This document shows, piece by piece, positions 29,679 through 38,347 of a stretch of 42,033 bases of DNA. The position numbers and the translations under genes are program-made. The notes under the pieces are model-generated. The model made no database searches and was not told the DNA's origin. It was given only the letters and a program-made list of their open reading frames with translations. The DNA is from Bacteroidales bacterium. GTDB lineage: Bacteria; Bacteroidota; Bacteroidia; Bacteroidales; P3. Numbering within the stretch: the stretch's first letter is position 1; every line of letters starts with the position of its first letter. The DNA lies in NCBI GenBank assembly GCA_024681475.1, contig JAILAT010000019.1:1-42033 (forward strand). Reading direction: 5' to 3'.

Positions 29679-31031
29679 TTAGAATTTCTGTTTGTTGCTC
29701 CAGCGGCGGCCGGCCTCGTAGGCCTCTGCCGAGGTGTTGTAGATGTTGTGCACCACAAAATGGCCTGTGTGGTCTATGCAGCCCCAGCGGCCGTCGAGTT
29801 TGGCGGGGGCAGCGCGGTTGTTCCATGTCTTGATGAAGAGCTTGGCGTCTTCGAACATGGGCTCAATCACCCAGCTGCCTTTGAAGTTCACGTAGCCCCA
29901 CAATCCTGTGGCGGCGTTCTTGATGGGGTAGAGCCAGTGGCCCAGCTCTTGGTTGTTGTCCCACTCGTAGCCTGCCTGCCATGCTTCGGAAGAGAGGATG
30001 AAGACGTTGAGCGACAGGTGCTCGCCTTTGTTATCAATGCTGCCCCAGAGGCCGTCAAGCTTGTAGGTGGCAAACTCGCCGGTGTCGTTGGTGAAATGTG
30101 TGGCGTCCTGATAGATAGGTGCGATGACCCATTCGCCTCTGTAGTCCACCCAGCCGTGCAGGTCGGTGCCTATCTCGGTGACGGGCAGACGCCAGTCGGC
30201 AATGGGGCGTCCGTGCTCCAGCTGGCTCAGCGCGTAGTCGGCATCTTCACGGGTGTAGAAAATGCAGCGCGATATGGTGTTGCCATTGCGGTCGATGGAG
30301 CCCCAGCGGCCGTTGTGTTTCACCTGGGCGTATACATAGTTGTGGTCGTTGCCGAAGTAGTCATAGTCCTCGTAAATAGGGTTAATCACCCAGCGACCCA
30401 GATAGTTGACGTAGCCCCACAGGCCCGACTCTTTGTCCTGTGTCGGATAGCGCCACGTGTCGTAGTGACGGCCGTAGATCCACTGCTTGCCAGCTAGGTC
30501 GGCGTGTTCCTGTTTCATGAAGACAGGCTCCACCACGACAACGCCTTTGCGGTCGATGCAACCCCAGCGGCTAGCGATGCGCACCAGGGCGAAGCTCATC
30601 GGCTCGTCGCCTTGGAAAGTGGTGGCGGCTTCATATTGGGGCTCGAATTTCCAGTTGCCGTAGTAGTCCACAAAGCCCCACTTGCCGTCGGCGGGATTCT
30701 GTGCGGGGTAGAGCCATTTGCCTGGCTCGTCGCCACGTTCCCATTCCAGACCGGCTGCCTGGGCCTCTTCCTTGCTGAAGAAAATGTTGCGGACAATCAG
30801 TTGGCCACGATCGTCGATACAACCCCATGTCTTGTCGATTTTTACCACGGCAAAACGTTTAAAATGACCCTGAAATTCGTAGGCATAAGCAAATTGCGGG
30901 GCAATTTGCCATCCGCCGTCACTGTTTTTGTAGCCGTACAACTTGGTGCCAGGGTTGATGGCAAGTTTCTGAGCCTCAACACTTCCGGCAGCCATAGCAA
31001 GCACGATGATCGCCAAAATGTATCTTTTCAT
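29679..31031 (-). CDS. WG-repeat protein, secreted
   Basis: A 450-aa protein with a signal peptide (RYILAIIVLAMAAGSVEAQ) and about ten WG repeats over its whole length. Two repeat types alternate: a long type such as LWGYVNYLGRWVINPIYED and LWGYVNFKGSWVIEPMFED, and a short type such as RWGCIDRKGV, RWGSIDRNGN and LWGSIDNKGE. WG repeats (KWG_leptospira / WG_beta_rep) are probable beta-structures of unknown ligand. The start at 31031 places the signal peptide at the N-terminus; Met at 31049 would add six basic residues. It has a promoter at 31061 and appears to be the first gene of the run leading into pyrC and sdhCAB. Confidence 0.87.
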   Translation of the reverse strand: MKRYILAIIVLAMAAGSVEAQKLAINPGTKLYGYKNSDGGWQIAPQFAYAYEFQGHFKRFAVVKIDKTWGCIDDRGQLIVRNIFFSKEEAQAAGLEWERGDEPGKWLYPAQNPADGKWGFVDYYGNWKFEPQYEAATTFQGDEPMSFALVRIASRWGCIDRKGVVVVEPVFMKQEHADLAGKQWIYGRHYDTWRYPTQDKESGLWGYVNYLGRWVINPIYEDYDYFGNDHNYVYAQVKHNGRWGSIDRNGNTISRCIFYTREDADYALSQLEHGRPIADWRLPVTEIGTDLHGWVDYRGEWVIAPIYQDATHFTNDTGEFATYKLDGLWGSIDNKGEHLSLNVFILSSEAWQAGYEWDNNQELGHWLYPIKNAATGLWGYVNFKGSWVIEPMFEDAKLFIKTWNNRAAPAKLDGRWGCIDHTGHFVVHNIYNTSAEAYEAGRRWSNKQKF

Positions 31032-31060
31032 CTTCTTTTTATATTTCATATTTTAAAATG

Positions 31061-31091
31061 CAAAGATACGAATAATTCGCGACATGGCAAT
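31061..31091 (-). promoter_or_regulatory. Promoter of the WG-repeat/pyrC/sdh gene run
   Basis: On the minus strand TATCTTTG (31061-31068) is a perfect -7 box. ATTG (31088-31091) lies 19 bp upstream as a -33 element with one mismatch to TTTG. It partly overlaps the left arm of an inverted repeat, CATGGCAA / TTGCCATG (31083-31090 and 31100-31107). Confidence 0.6.
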
Positions 31092-31094
31092 TAT

Positions 31095-31116
31095 TTTTTT
31101 TGCCATGGCAAAAAAA
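31095..31116. terminator. Perfect T7-GCCATGGC-A7 palindrome, probable terminator
   Basis: Seven T, the palindrome GCCATGGC and seven A make a 22-bp perfect inverted repeat, 42 bp after the stop codon of the binding-protein gene (31158). In RNA only the four-base GGCA/TGCC core would be strong, so as a terminator it is weak; it overlaps CATGGCAA / TTGCCATG and may instead be an operator for the promoter at 31061. Confidence 0.4.
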
Positions 31117-31157
31117 GTGGGCTGAACGGGGTGAACAGTGTCTTGTACGAAGCCTGG

Positions 31158-32777
31158 CTATTTGGGCTCTTTGCGCACAAAACGGAGGTCGAGCGCATTC
31201 ATCGCGTTGGAGCGCAGACCTGTCACATCTTTGTGGGTGAAGTGCAGAATCTGGTCGTAGTAGAGGACGATAACGGGCGCGTCGGCCATTATCAGCGAGT
31301 CCATCTGGCGGTATATGGCGGTGCGTTTCTGCGCGTTGGGGCTGGCGGCGGCTTGACGGTAGAGCTTGTCGTATTGTGCCGAGGTGTAGCGTGTGTAGTT
31401 GGGTCCTTGCGGCGTGTGGTTGGGACTGTAGAAGAGCGAAAGATAGTTCTCGGCATCGGGATAGTCGGCAATCCAAGAGCCTCTGAACCAGTCGCTCTTG
31501 CCTTGCGCTATCTGCTCCCGCAGTGCGGCGGGAGGGTTGACGTCGAGGCGCACATCGATGCCGCATTCGGCCAGCTGTTGCTGGATGTATTTGCAGAGAT
31601 CCAGATAGCTCGAGGTGGTGGAGAGCGTCAGCTGTGGCAGCCCTTTGCCGCCAGGATAGCCGGCCTCTTCCAGCAGGGCCCGTGTGCGTTGCGGGTCGTA
31701 GTCGTAACCATAGGCGGCGCTGCTGTCGTAGCCTGCCAGTCCGCAGGGTATCATGCCTTTGCAGCCTGGCGCACCGACGTTGTTGCGCAGATATTTCATC
31801 ATTTTGCGGCGGTCGAAGCCGTAGTTCACCGCCTGGCGTAAGCGTCTGTCGGCGAAGGGGCTGAGGCTGTCGCTGAGGTTGAAGCCCAGATATTCGGTGT
31901 TGAGAAACGGCGTGGAGACCATGTCGATACGGTCGGCATATTTGCTTCGCAACTGTCCCGTCTGCGTCAGCAGCTCATCTTTATACGAGGCGTCGAGCGA
32001 GTTCATGAAATCCAGATTGCCTTTCATAAACTCCAGAAAGGCAGTCTGTTTGTCGACGATGAAGGTGATGGCCACGGCATCGAGATAGGGCAGGGGGTGC
32101 CCCTCGTCGTCGCACTCGAAGTAGTCGTTGTTTTTGCGCAGCACCAGCTTCACGCCCTCTTTCCAGTATTGGAAATAGAATGGGCCTGTGCCGATGGGAT
32201 GGTTGCGGAAATCGGTGCCGTAGTGTTCCACCACTTCGCGTGGCACCACGCTGCAGTAGGGCATCGAGAGCAGCGAAAGCATAGGTGCAAAGGGCTCTTT
32301 GAGGTGCACCACGAAGGTGCTGTCATTGGGCGCTTCGAAGCCGTCGTCGGCAACGGAGGCGAATATCCAGAGTCCTGGCGACGCCACTTTGGGGTCGCGT
32401 ATGCGTTCCAACGAGTAGAGCACGTCGTAGGCTGTCACACAGCGCGTTGAGTCGGGTGTGCCGAACAGGGGGCTTTTGTGGAACCTCACGTCGTCGCGCA
32501 GCGTGAAGGTGTAGGTCAGCGCATCGTCGCTGATGGTCCAGCTTTTGGCTATGCAGGGCTCTATCTCAAGATTGGTGTCGAGACGCACCAGACTGTTGAA
32601 TATCTGGCTAGTGGCCCAGTTCAGCGCCTGGTCCTTTGAAAATGCCGGGTCGAGGGTGGCGATGCCGGCCGACTCGTTGTAGCGGAATATGGCTTTGCCT
32701 TCGCCTTCGCGGCCATGATGGCAGGCGGCCAGCAGGACGGCGAGCATCAGCAGGATGAGTCTCTGGTAGTTGCGCAT
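31158..32777 (-). CDS. ABC transporter substrate-binding lipoprotein, peptide/oligopeptide type
   Basis: A 539-aa lipoprotein of the SBP_bac_5 (OppA/DppA) class. The signal peptide ends in the lipobox LLAAC, giving Cys19 as the lipidated residue. The body shows the family pattern ATLDPAFSKDQALNWATSQIFNSLVRLD, AKSWTISDDALTYTFTLRDDVRFH and VTAYDVLYSLERIRDP. GTGPFYFQYWKEG, RRLRQAVNYGFDRRKMMKYL and WIADYPDAENYLSLFYSPN follow. No ABC permease or ATPase genes accompany it here, so its partners must be elsewhere. It starts 12 bp after the amidohydrolase gene, suggesting cotranscription with it. Peptide binding is a family-level inference. Confidence 0.9.
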   Translation of the reverse strand: MRNYQRLILLMLAVLLAACHHGREGEGKAIFRYNESAGIATLDPAFSKDQALNWATSQIFNSLVRLDTNLEIEPCIAKSWTISDDALTYTFTLRDDVRFHKSPLFGTPDSTRCVTAYDVLYSLERIRDPKVASPGLWIFASVADDGFEAPNDSTFVVHLKEPFAPMLSLLSMPYCSVVPREVVEHYGTDFRNHPIGTGPFYFQYWKEGVKLVLRKNNDYFECDDEGHPLPYLDAVAITFIVDKQTAFLEFMKGNLDFMNSLDASYKDELLTQTGQLRSKYADRIDMVSTPFLNTEYLGFNLSDSLSPFADRRLRQAVNYGFDRRKMMKYLRNNVGAPGCKGMIPCGLAGYDSSAAYGYDYDPQRTRALLEEAGYPGGKGLPQLTLSTTSSYLDLCKYIQQQLAECGIDVRLDVNPPAALREQIAQGKSDWFRGSWIADYPDAENYLSLFYSPNHTPQGPNYTRYTSAQYDKLYRQAAASPNAQKRTAIYRQMDSLIMADAPVIVLYYDQILHFTHKDVTGLRSNAMNALDLRFVRKEPK

Positions 32778-32789
32778 GGTGTTCGGTGT

Positions 32790-33971
32790 TTATTCGTTGA
32801 CGATGGCACGGCTGCCGGCCGAGTAGACGAGGCGGTTGCAGAACTGCTCGTCGCGTTCCTCGGCGGTGAGGGTCGGCCAGTCAATATGGTTGAAATGGTG
32901 GTTGTTGAGGTTTACCAAGAAGAAGGTCGCCGGCGCACCGACGGCGATGTCGCGGTCGTCGAAGCCCAGGGCACGGGCGCCGCAGCGTGTGGCCACATCC
33001 AGCACCTCGCGGGCTCCCAGCACTGTCGGGTCCTGATGATTGCCTTTCTGCAGCAACGACATGATTTTCATGGCTTCCAGCATGTCCAGATTGTCACTCG
33101 AGGCGCAACCGTCGGTGCCCAGTGTGACGTTTACTCCGGCAGCACGCATCTCGCAGTATTTGAACAGGCTTCCGGAACCCAGCTTGAGGTTGGAGTTGGG
33201 ACAGTGCACCACGGTGCAGCCATGTCCGCCAAGGATGCCTATCTCAGTCTCGTCGAGCCACAGCGCGTGGGCACCGATGAAATGGCTCCCCACTTTGTCG
33301 AAGATGCCCAGCTTTTCCAGATAGACCACAGGCGGCACGCCGTGCGTCTTGATGCAGTTTTCGCGCTCGGCTTGTGTCTCGCTGATGTGCATGTGAAACA
33401 GCATATTATGCTCTTTGGCAAAGTCGGCCAGATATTGCAGATGGGGGCCGCTGACGGTGTATATGGCGTGCGGCGAGATGACGTGGCGCACATGGGGCTC
33501 CTGCATCGTCAGCCGCCGCTCGTAGTCTTTCAGAAAGCGTTGTGTCCACTGCCAAAGTTCGGGGTCGTCGAAGTTACGGTCAATCATGGAGTGCGACAAG
33601 GCTATCTGCATACCGGTCTCGCTGGCGGCACGAAGAGTGGAGTCGATGCTGAAATACATGTCGTTGACCGTATGCGTGCCTGTGGCCAGCATCTCGTGGC
33701 AGGCCTCCAGGGCGCCGCGGTAGATGTCTTCGTCGGTCAGCTGCGCTTCGCGGGGAAATATGGCCTCTTGAAGCCAGCGCATCAGCGGCAGCCCGCTGCC
33801 GGCGCTGCGCAGCAGCGTCATGGCCGAGTGGGCGTGCATATTGACGAGCCCTGGCACTGCCCAGCGTGTGGGGGCATCGCTGGCCTTGGAGGGGGTGAGG
33901 CTGGTGATGATGCCGCCGTCGACCTCGATGTCCATGGCATGTCCCGATACGTATACGTTGATGTATTTCAT
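32790..33971 (-). CDS. Amidohydrolase of the MtaD/TrzN (adenosine-type deaminase, chlorohydrolase) family
   Basis: A 393-aa metal-dependent hydrolase with the full set of family motifs: VPGLVNMHAHSAMTLLR, FHMHISETQAE, IGAHALWLDETEIG, VVHCPNSNLKLGSG and VTLGTDGCASSDNLDMLEAM. The last includes the metal-binding Asp. The closest characterised relatives are 5-methylthioadenosine/S-adenosylhomocysteine deaminases, but the exact substrate cannot be read from the sequence. It is about 30-40 residues shorter than typical MtaD, mostly at the N-terminal beta domain. It is the first gene of a pair with the peptide-binding lipoprotein and is divergent from the CarboxypepD_reg-like gene. Confidence 0.87.
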   Translation of the reverse strand: MKYINVYVSGHAMDIEVDGGIITSLTPSKASDAPTRWAVPGLVNMHAHSAMTLLRSAGSGLPLMRWLQEAIFPREAQLTDEDIYRGALEACHEMLATGTHTVNDMYFSIDSTLRAASETGMQIALSHSMIDRNFDDPELWQWTQRFLKDYERRLTMQEPHVRHVISPHAIYTVSGPHLQYLADFAKEHNMLFHMHISETQAERENCIKTHGVPPVVYLEKLGIFDKVGSHFIGAHALWLDETEIGILGGHGCTVVHCPNSNLKLGSGSLFKYCEMRAAGVNVTLGTDGCASSDNLDMLEAMKIMSLLQKGNHQDPTVLGAREVLDVATRCGARALGFDDRDIAVGAPATFFLVNLNNHHFNHIDWPTLTAEERDEQFCNRLVYSAGSRAIVNE

Positions 33972-34093
33972 GTCTATTTTATATTTATATATGCAAACGT
34001 CACGAGGCCGATAAAATTGTCCCCCTGCGTAAAAATAATTTCACCCTGCTGTAATATTTCGGGGGTCTCAAACGTTGTATCAATAGGAAAACA

Positions 34094-35458
34094 ATGAGAT
34101 ATATGCTGAATGGTGTGAACAAATTCTTGTCGTTTGTCTTCATGCTGGCAGTGAGCTTGGCGACCTCGGCGCAAACTGCCCGCATTGTAGGTCAGGTGCT
34201 CGACGCGCAAAGCCGACAGCCTGTCCCGTATGCCTATCTCCGTATTGAGGGTACCTCGTCGGGATCCCAGACAAACCTCGACGGGGCCTTCACACTGTCG
34301 GTGCCCCGCGAGGGTCGCGTCATTGTGAGCAGCATGGGCTACCGCACCGACACGGTCGCCATTGCCAAATTGCGCAAACAGTCTACCGTGCGTCTGGAGC
34401 CTTCGCCTGTGAAACTCTCGTCGGTGGCTGTCACCGAATACACCAAACCCAGCTCCGTGCTGCGCGAGGTAGTGCGCCGCATCGGTGAAAACTATTGGTC
34501 TGACACCACTGTCGGCACTTTCTTCCATCGCAAATACAGCCTTACCTCCGACAGTCTCTGGCTCTTCAACGAGGCTGTGGCCGAGGTGTTGCGTCCGGGC
34601 TATGACAAGCAGTATTACAGGAAGACAGGGCTTGTGGTGGTGGACATGAAAGGCGAGCTTGACTCCATCAGACACGCCGGCAACCACAAACGTTTCCTCC
34701 GTGGACGCCTGCTGGTCTACGACACCGCCATGTTGCGCACTATGCTGGGCGACTCGGTCTACCAGAACAGCCCTTTTGTTGGTGTCTCGCAGACTATTTA
34801 TAATGAGACCAGGGCCTTTTACGATTTGATGCAGGTGAGAAAGGGCAACTTTTTTCTCAGCGGCAAGCGGGAGGGAAAGATTGACAGGAGGTCGACCCTC
34901 AAAACTTTCGAAGATGCCGACGGCAGGGCCTATTATGTCATCACCTCGGTCAACGAGAAGGACAGTACCTCCATCATTGTCGACCGCGCCGATATGGCCT
35001 TGGTGCACTATTACAACACTTCGCTGCATGCCGACACTGTGCTGATGCCTTACCCATTAAACAAGATTATTGGCGGAGCTTTCTCCCCCTACAGATACTT
35101 TCAGTATGACTATGCCAAGATTAATGGACGTTACACGATGGTTTTCTGCCTCAGCGCTTCCGCCATTGGTATCATCCCACCCAAGAAGGCATTGCTGGGG
35201 GGCAAGATAAACAGAGAGATACGCAAAATCACCACCGACGACGTGGTGGAGAACTACTCCCTCTGGTCGCTCATCGACCTGCGGCCTGCGGACCATGGCT
35301 ATCTCGACACAACAGAGACGCTGCCTATCGAAACATCCAAGCCTTATCCCGAAGTGTTCGGCCGCGGCGACAGCGACACGGCGTTCTGGAGCGGCTACAA
35401 TGTCATTCCCATTGAGCAGCGCATTGCCGACAAACTCCGCACCGCCAGGAAACAATAA
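34094..35458 (+). CDS. CarboxypepD_reg-like (carboxypeptidase regulatory-like domain) protein
   Basis: A 454-aa exported protein. The signal peptide (FLSFVFMLAVSLATSAQ) is followed at about residues 30-110 by a carboxypeptidase D regulatory-like beta-sandwich: RIVGQVLDAQSRQPVPYAYLRIEGTSSGSQTNLDGAFTLSVP and VIVSSMGYRTDTV. This is the domain that usually begins SusC-type receptors. The remaining 340 residues contain no barrel or plug pattern and resemble the large uncharacterised Bacteroidetes surface-protein group with this domain. The role is unknown. It stands alone on the plus strand and is terminated by the hairpin at 35475. Confidence 0.82.
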   Translation: MRYMLNGVNKFLSFVFMLAVSLATSAQTARIVGQVLDAQSRQPVPYAYLRIEGTSSGSQTNLDGAFTLSVPREGRVIVSSMGYRTDTVAIAKLRKQSTVRLEPSPVKLSSVAVTEYTKPSSVLREVVRRIGENYWSDTTVGTFFHRKYSLTSDSLWLFNEAVAEVLRPGYDKQYYRKTGLVVVDMKGELDSIRHAGNHKRFLRGRLLVYDTAMLRTMLGDSVYQNSPFVGVSQTIYNETRAFYDLMQVRKGNFFLSGKREGKIDRRSTLKTFEDADGRAYYVITSVNEKDSTSIIVDRADMALVHYYNTSLHADTVLMPYPLNKIIGGAFSPYRYFQYDYAKINGRYTMVFCLSASAIGIIPPKKALLGGKINREIRKITTDDVVENYSLWSLIDLRPADHGYLDTTETLPIETSKPYPEVFGRGDSDTAFWSGYNVIPIEQRIADKLRTARKQ

Positions 35459-35474
35459 TGGCCGGCTGGAAATA

Positions 35475-35517
35475 AAAACGGGATGCCCTGATTGGTTTCG
35501 GACATCCCGTTTTTTTG
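35475..35517. terminator. Bidirectional terminator
   Basis: AAAACGGGATG (35475-35485) and CATCCCGTTTT (35503-35513) form an 11-bp stem followed by T residues on the plus strand and by T-rich sequence on the minus strand. It serves the convergent genes ending at 35458 (plus) and 35533 (minus). Confidence 0.85.
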
Positions 35518-35532
35518 TATCACGCCGACAGT

Positions 35533-38331
35533 TTATTTGTCGGTTTTTGTTTTCTTCCCTCTGATGAGCGGAAACAGATAGACCAGCACGAGGGCACTGG
35601 CCATCAGCAGCACCATGACGATGGAGATGAGCAACGTGGCGTTGTCGGTCTTGTGGAGCGTCGGTGCCTCGTTGACAAACTCAATGGTGTGCTCGCCGGC
35701 GGGTAGCACCAGAGCACGCAGGATGTAGTTCACTCGGAAATGCTCCACGGGCTTGCCGTCGATGTAGGCGCGCCAGTCGGGAGCATAGTACACCTCCGAG
35801 AAGACGGCCACATGCTCGCCATGCGTGTTGCTCTTGTAGGTCAGGTGGTCCGGGTTGTAGGGACCGTTGCTAATCAGTTCGATATGTTCTGTTTCATCGA
35901 TGGGTGCGAGTGTTACGCCTTCCAGCAGCTTCGCCCATTTCGACTTGTCCACGATGGCGGTCTTGGCTGGGTCGAAGTCGTTGAGCGCCAGTATCTCCGC
36001 GTTGGCATCGTCGACCATCTTCACATCGTCCACCAGCCAGCAGTTGCCTAGGGCCGTGGCGCGGCGCACAGGCAGGGCACCTTGTAGGTTGAGCATCAGG
36101 TAACGGCAGTTAAGCATGTCCAGCACGGCGTGAGGCTCGCTGACGCCCAGACGAGGCGTGTCGGTGGCCATCGACGATTCGTCGAGAATGCCGATAGAGG
36201 CACTGTTGACGTAGCCAAACAGCTGCTCGTAGCCCAGGTAGAAGTCTATCAGGTCCTGGTAGCGGCGCAGCTTGGCGGCGCTGTATCCGCCAATTTGGTT
36301 GTGGAACGCGCTGGGACGCGAATCGTTGAAGGTGTTGACGGTCAGGTCGTAGACGCGGTAGTTCTGGTCGCCGTTGGCGGCAGCCACCCTGTCGAGCATC
36401 TTCTCTTGGTCGTTTTCGCGCAGCGCCAGTTTGTTGGCATCCACGAAGGTGTCTTTGTTGTTTTTGTTCAGATAGCGGTTGTCCACACCCCACAGGTCGA
36501 TGGTCATCAGCAGACCCAGCGCGGCGGTGATGATGTAGCGGTTTTTGAAGAGGCCTTCTTCAAAGAGGAAAAGCAGGCCTATGCAGAGCACCACGAAAAT
36601 CAGCGACCGTTTCGAGTCGCGTTTGAACAGGTCTTGGCGTTCTTCCTTCAGGTTGTTCTGCAGCGAGGGCCATTCCTGCATCTCCCATTGGGCTATCTGG
36701 TTGTTGTTGAGGCCTTGCTGTTTGAGGATGTTCACATATTGGGCCTTGAGGCCTTCGTCGTTGTCGGCAGGTGTGTAGGACCATTTCTTGGCACCGAAAA
36801 TGCCTATCAGCAGGATGAAAACCACGATGCCGCCCGAGATGGCCAGGGCAAGACGCATCTGTTTCTTTGCTTTCTGTATGTCTTCCTGTTTCTGGCTCTT
36901 GTTGCCGTTGGGTTTCTTGGCAGCACCGGCTTGGGCATTCGCTTTGACTGCCTCGACGACTGATTTCTCTTTGCCGTAGGGCATCTTCTCAAAGAGGGCT
37001 TTCAGCGCCAGGATGGCCATAATCACCATGGTGGCGTTGGCCAGCACCAGACTCATCGAGGGAGTGCGGAATTTGTTGTACATCGGCAGCGTATTGAACA
37101 GGAACTCGTTGAGAGGCATAAAGTTGCGACCCCACGACAGGACGATGGCCACCAGGGTGGCGATGATGAGCCACCAGCGCTCGGGGCCGTCGACGATGAT
37201 GCAGCCCAGCAGGAAGAGGAATATGATGATGGCACCAAAATAGACAGGACCCGACGTGAAGTCCTGGTTGCCCCAATAGAGCGGCGCATAGCTGCCCATC
37301 ATTCTGGCCAGCTTGCTGTCTTCGGGCAGACGCTCTTGCGAGCCGCCGCCTTTGGCGCCAGGCACCAGCAGCGTGTAGGTCTCGTCGACACCATAGCTCC
37401 AACGGAAGGCATAGTCGATGTCCAGGCCGCCGGTCAGCGTGCCTTCGCTCTTCGCAGCGCTTTCGGGTTTGACGGTGATTTCGCTGCCGCCACGCATCGT
37501 GGCTTTGGCATATTCCTGGTTCACGGCCAGATGGCGATAGTTGCCGCCCAGGGCAAAGATGCTGCCTATCAGCATCACGCCAAGGATGACGGCATAGGGG
37601 GTCAGCCAGCGGTCTTTGATGGCGTACACCAGATAGGAGAGGGCAAGGATGACGCCGCCGATGGCGGTGTAATAGGTTATCTGTATGTGGTTGAAGGTGA
37701 TCTGCAGACCTGTGGCCAACGTGAAGAGGATAAATCCCCACACGAGACGTTTCCAGTTGATTTTCAGTTTTTTGTTCGACTCTTTGTCCACCGAGCGGAA
37801 ACTCAGCACCAGGCCGCCCAGAATGGGTGCTATCATGGCGATGGCCCAGCCTTTGGTGATGTGGCCGGCTTCGCAGATGATGATGTTGTAGCTGCCCAGG
37901 CCAAAGGCCAGGGCACTGGCCAGCGCGAGCCACAAGTTGAGGAAGCGGTGCTTGCGGCTGCGACCGTCGAGGATGGCCACCATGGCGACATAGAAACCGA
38001 TGAGATAGAGCCACAGCATGCCGATGTTGCGCTCCCAGCCCAGCGGACGCATGATGAGCAGCGATTTTATCGGTGTGAATATCGATTTCTGCGGCTCCAC
38101 AGCAGTCTGATAGCCTGGCATTCCGCTGAACATGGCGGGGTTCCAGTTGGGTATTTCGCCTGTCTGCTTGTCCACCTCTTTCTGCATGTGCGACATGGCT
38201 TCGGCTTTCTGGATATCGCCTTGCACCACCACCTTGCCGTGAAGGACAGGTGAGAAATAAATCATGGATGCCAGCATCATGACAATGATGGCAATGAAAT
38301 GGAATAAGAATGTTTTGAGTGCTTTTAACAT
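35533..38331 (-). CDS. YfhO-family polytopic membrane protein
   Basis: A 932-aa integral membrane protein. It starts with a transmembrane helix (FLFHFIAIIVMMLASMIYFSP), then a loop containing NWNPAMFSGMPGYQ. A long series of hydrophobic helices follows, separated by a Lys/Gln-rich cytoplasmic stretch around residues 440-480. A large soluble domain (about 600-880) has SRPSAFHNQIGGYSAAKLRRYQDL and a final helix ends the protein. The order matches YfhO proteins, which are linked to glycosylation of lipoteichoic-acid-like or surface glycans in Firmicutes; the role in Bacteroidetes is uncertain. It follows the PgpH-like gene by 16 bp on the same strand. Confidence 0.88.
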   Translation of the reverse strand: MLKALKTFLFHFIAIIVMMLASMIYFSPVLHGKVVVQGDIQKAEAMSHMQKEVDKQTGEIPNWNPAMFSGMPGYQTAVEPQKSIFTPIKSLLIMRPLGWERNIGMLWLYLIGFYVAMVAILDGRSRKHRFLNLWLALASALAFGLGSYNIIICEAGHITKGWAIAMIAPILGGLVLSFRSVDKESNKKLKINWKRLVWGFILFTLATGLQITFNHIQITYYTAIGGVILALSYLVYAIKDRWLTPYAVILGVMLIGSIFALGGNYRHLAVNQEYAKATMRGGSEITVKPESAAKSEGTLTGGLDIDYAFRWSYGVDETYTLLVPGAKGGGSQERLPEDSKLARMMGSYAPLYWGNQDFTSGPVYFGAIIIFLFLLGCIIVDGPERWWLIIATLVAIVLSWGRNFMPLNEFLFNTLPMYNKFRTPSMSLVLANATMVIMAILALKALFEKMPYGKEKSVVEAVKANAQAGAAKKPNGNKSQKQEDIQKAKKQMRLALAISGGIVVFILLIGIFGAKKWSYTPADNDEGLKAQYVNILKQQGLNNNQIAQWEMQEWPSLQNNLKEERQDLFKRDSKRSLIFVVLCIGLLFLFEEGLFKNRYIITAALGLLMTIDLWGVDNRYLNKNNKDTFVDANKLALRENDQEKMLDRVAAANGDQNYRVYDLTVNTFNDSRPSAFHNQIGGYSAAKLRRYQDLIDFYLGYEQLFGYVNSASIGILDESSMATDTPRLGVSEPHAVLDMLNCRYLMLNLQGALPVRRATALGNCWLVDDVKMVDDANAEILALNDFDPAKTAIVDKSKWAKLLEGVTLAPIDETEHIELISNGPYNPDHLTYKSNTHGEHVAVFSEVYYAPDWRAYIDGKPVEHFRVNYILRALVLPAGEHTIEFVNEAPTLHKTDNATLLISIVMVLLMASALVLVYLFPLIRGKKTKTDK

Positions 38332-38347
38332 ATTGATTGTGTATTGT

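Noticed and set aside
28199-29833. 544-codon plus-strand frame opposite pyrC
   Set aside because: pyrC on the minus strand shows all dihydroorotase motifs; the antisense frame arises from its codon bias.
32715-34097. 460-codon plus-strand frame opposite the amidohydrolase
   Set aside because: The minus-strand gene carries the complete amidohydrolase motif set; the plus-strand frame has no domain.
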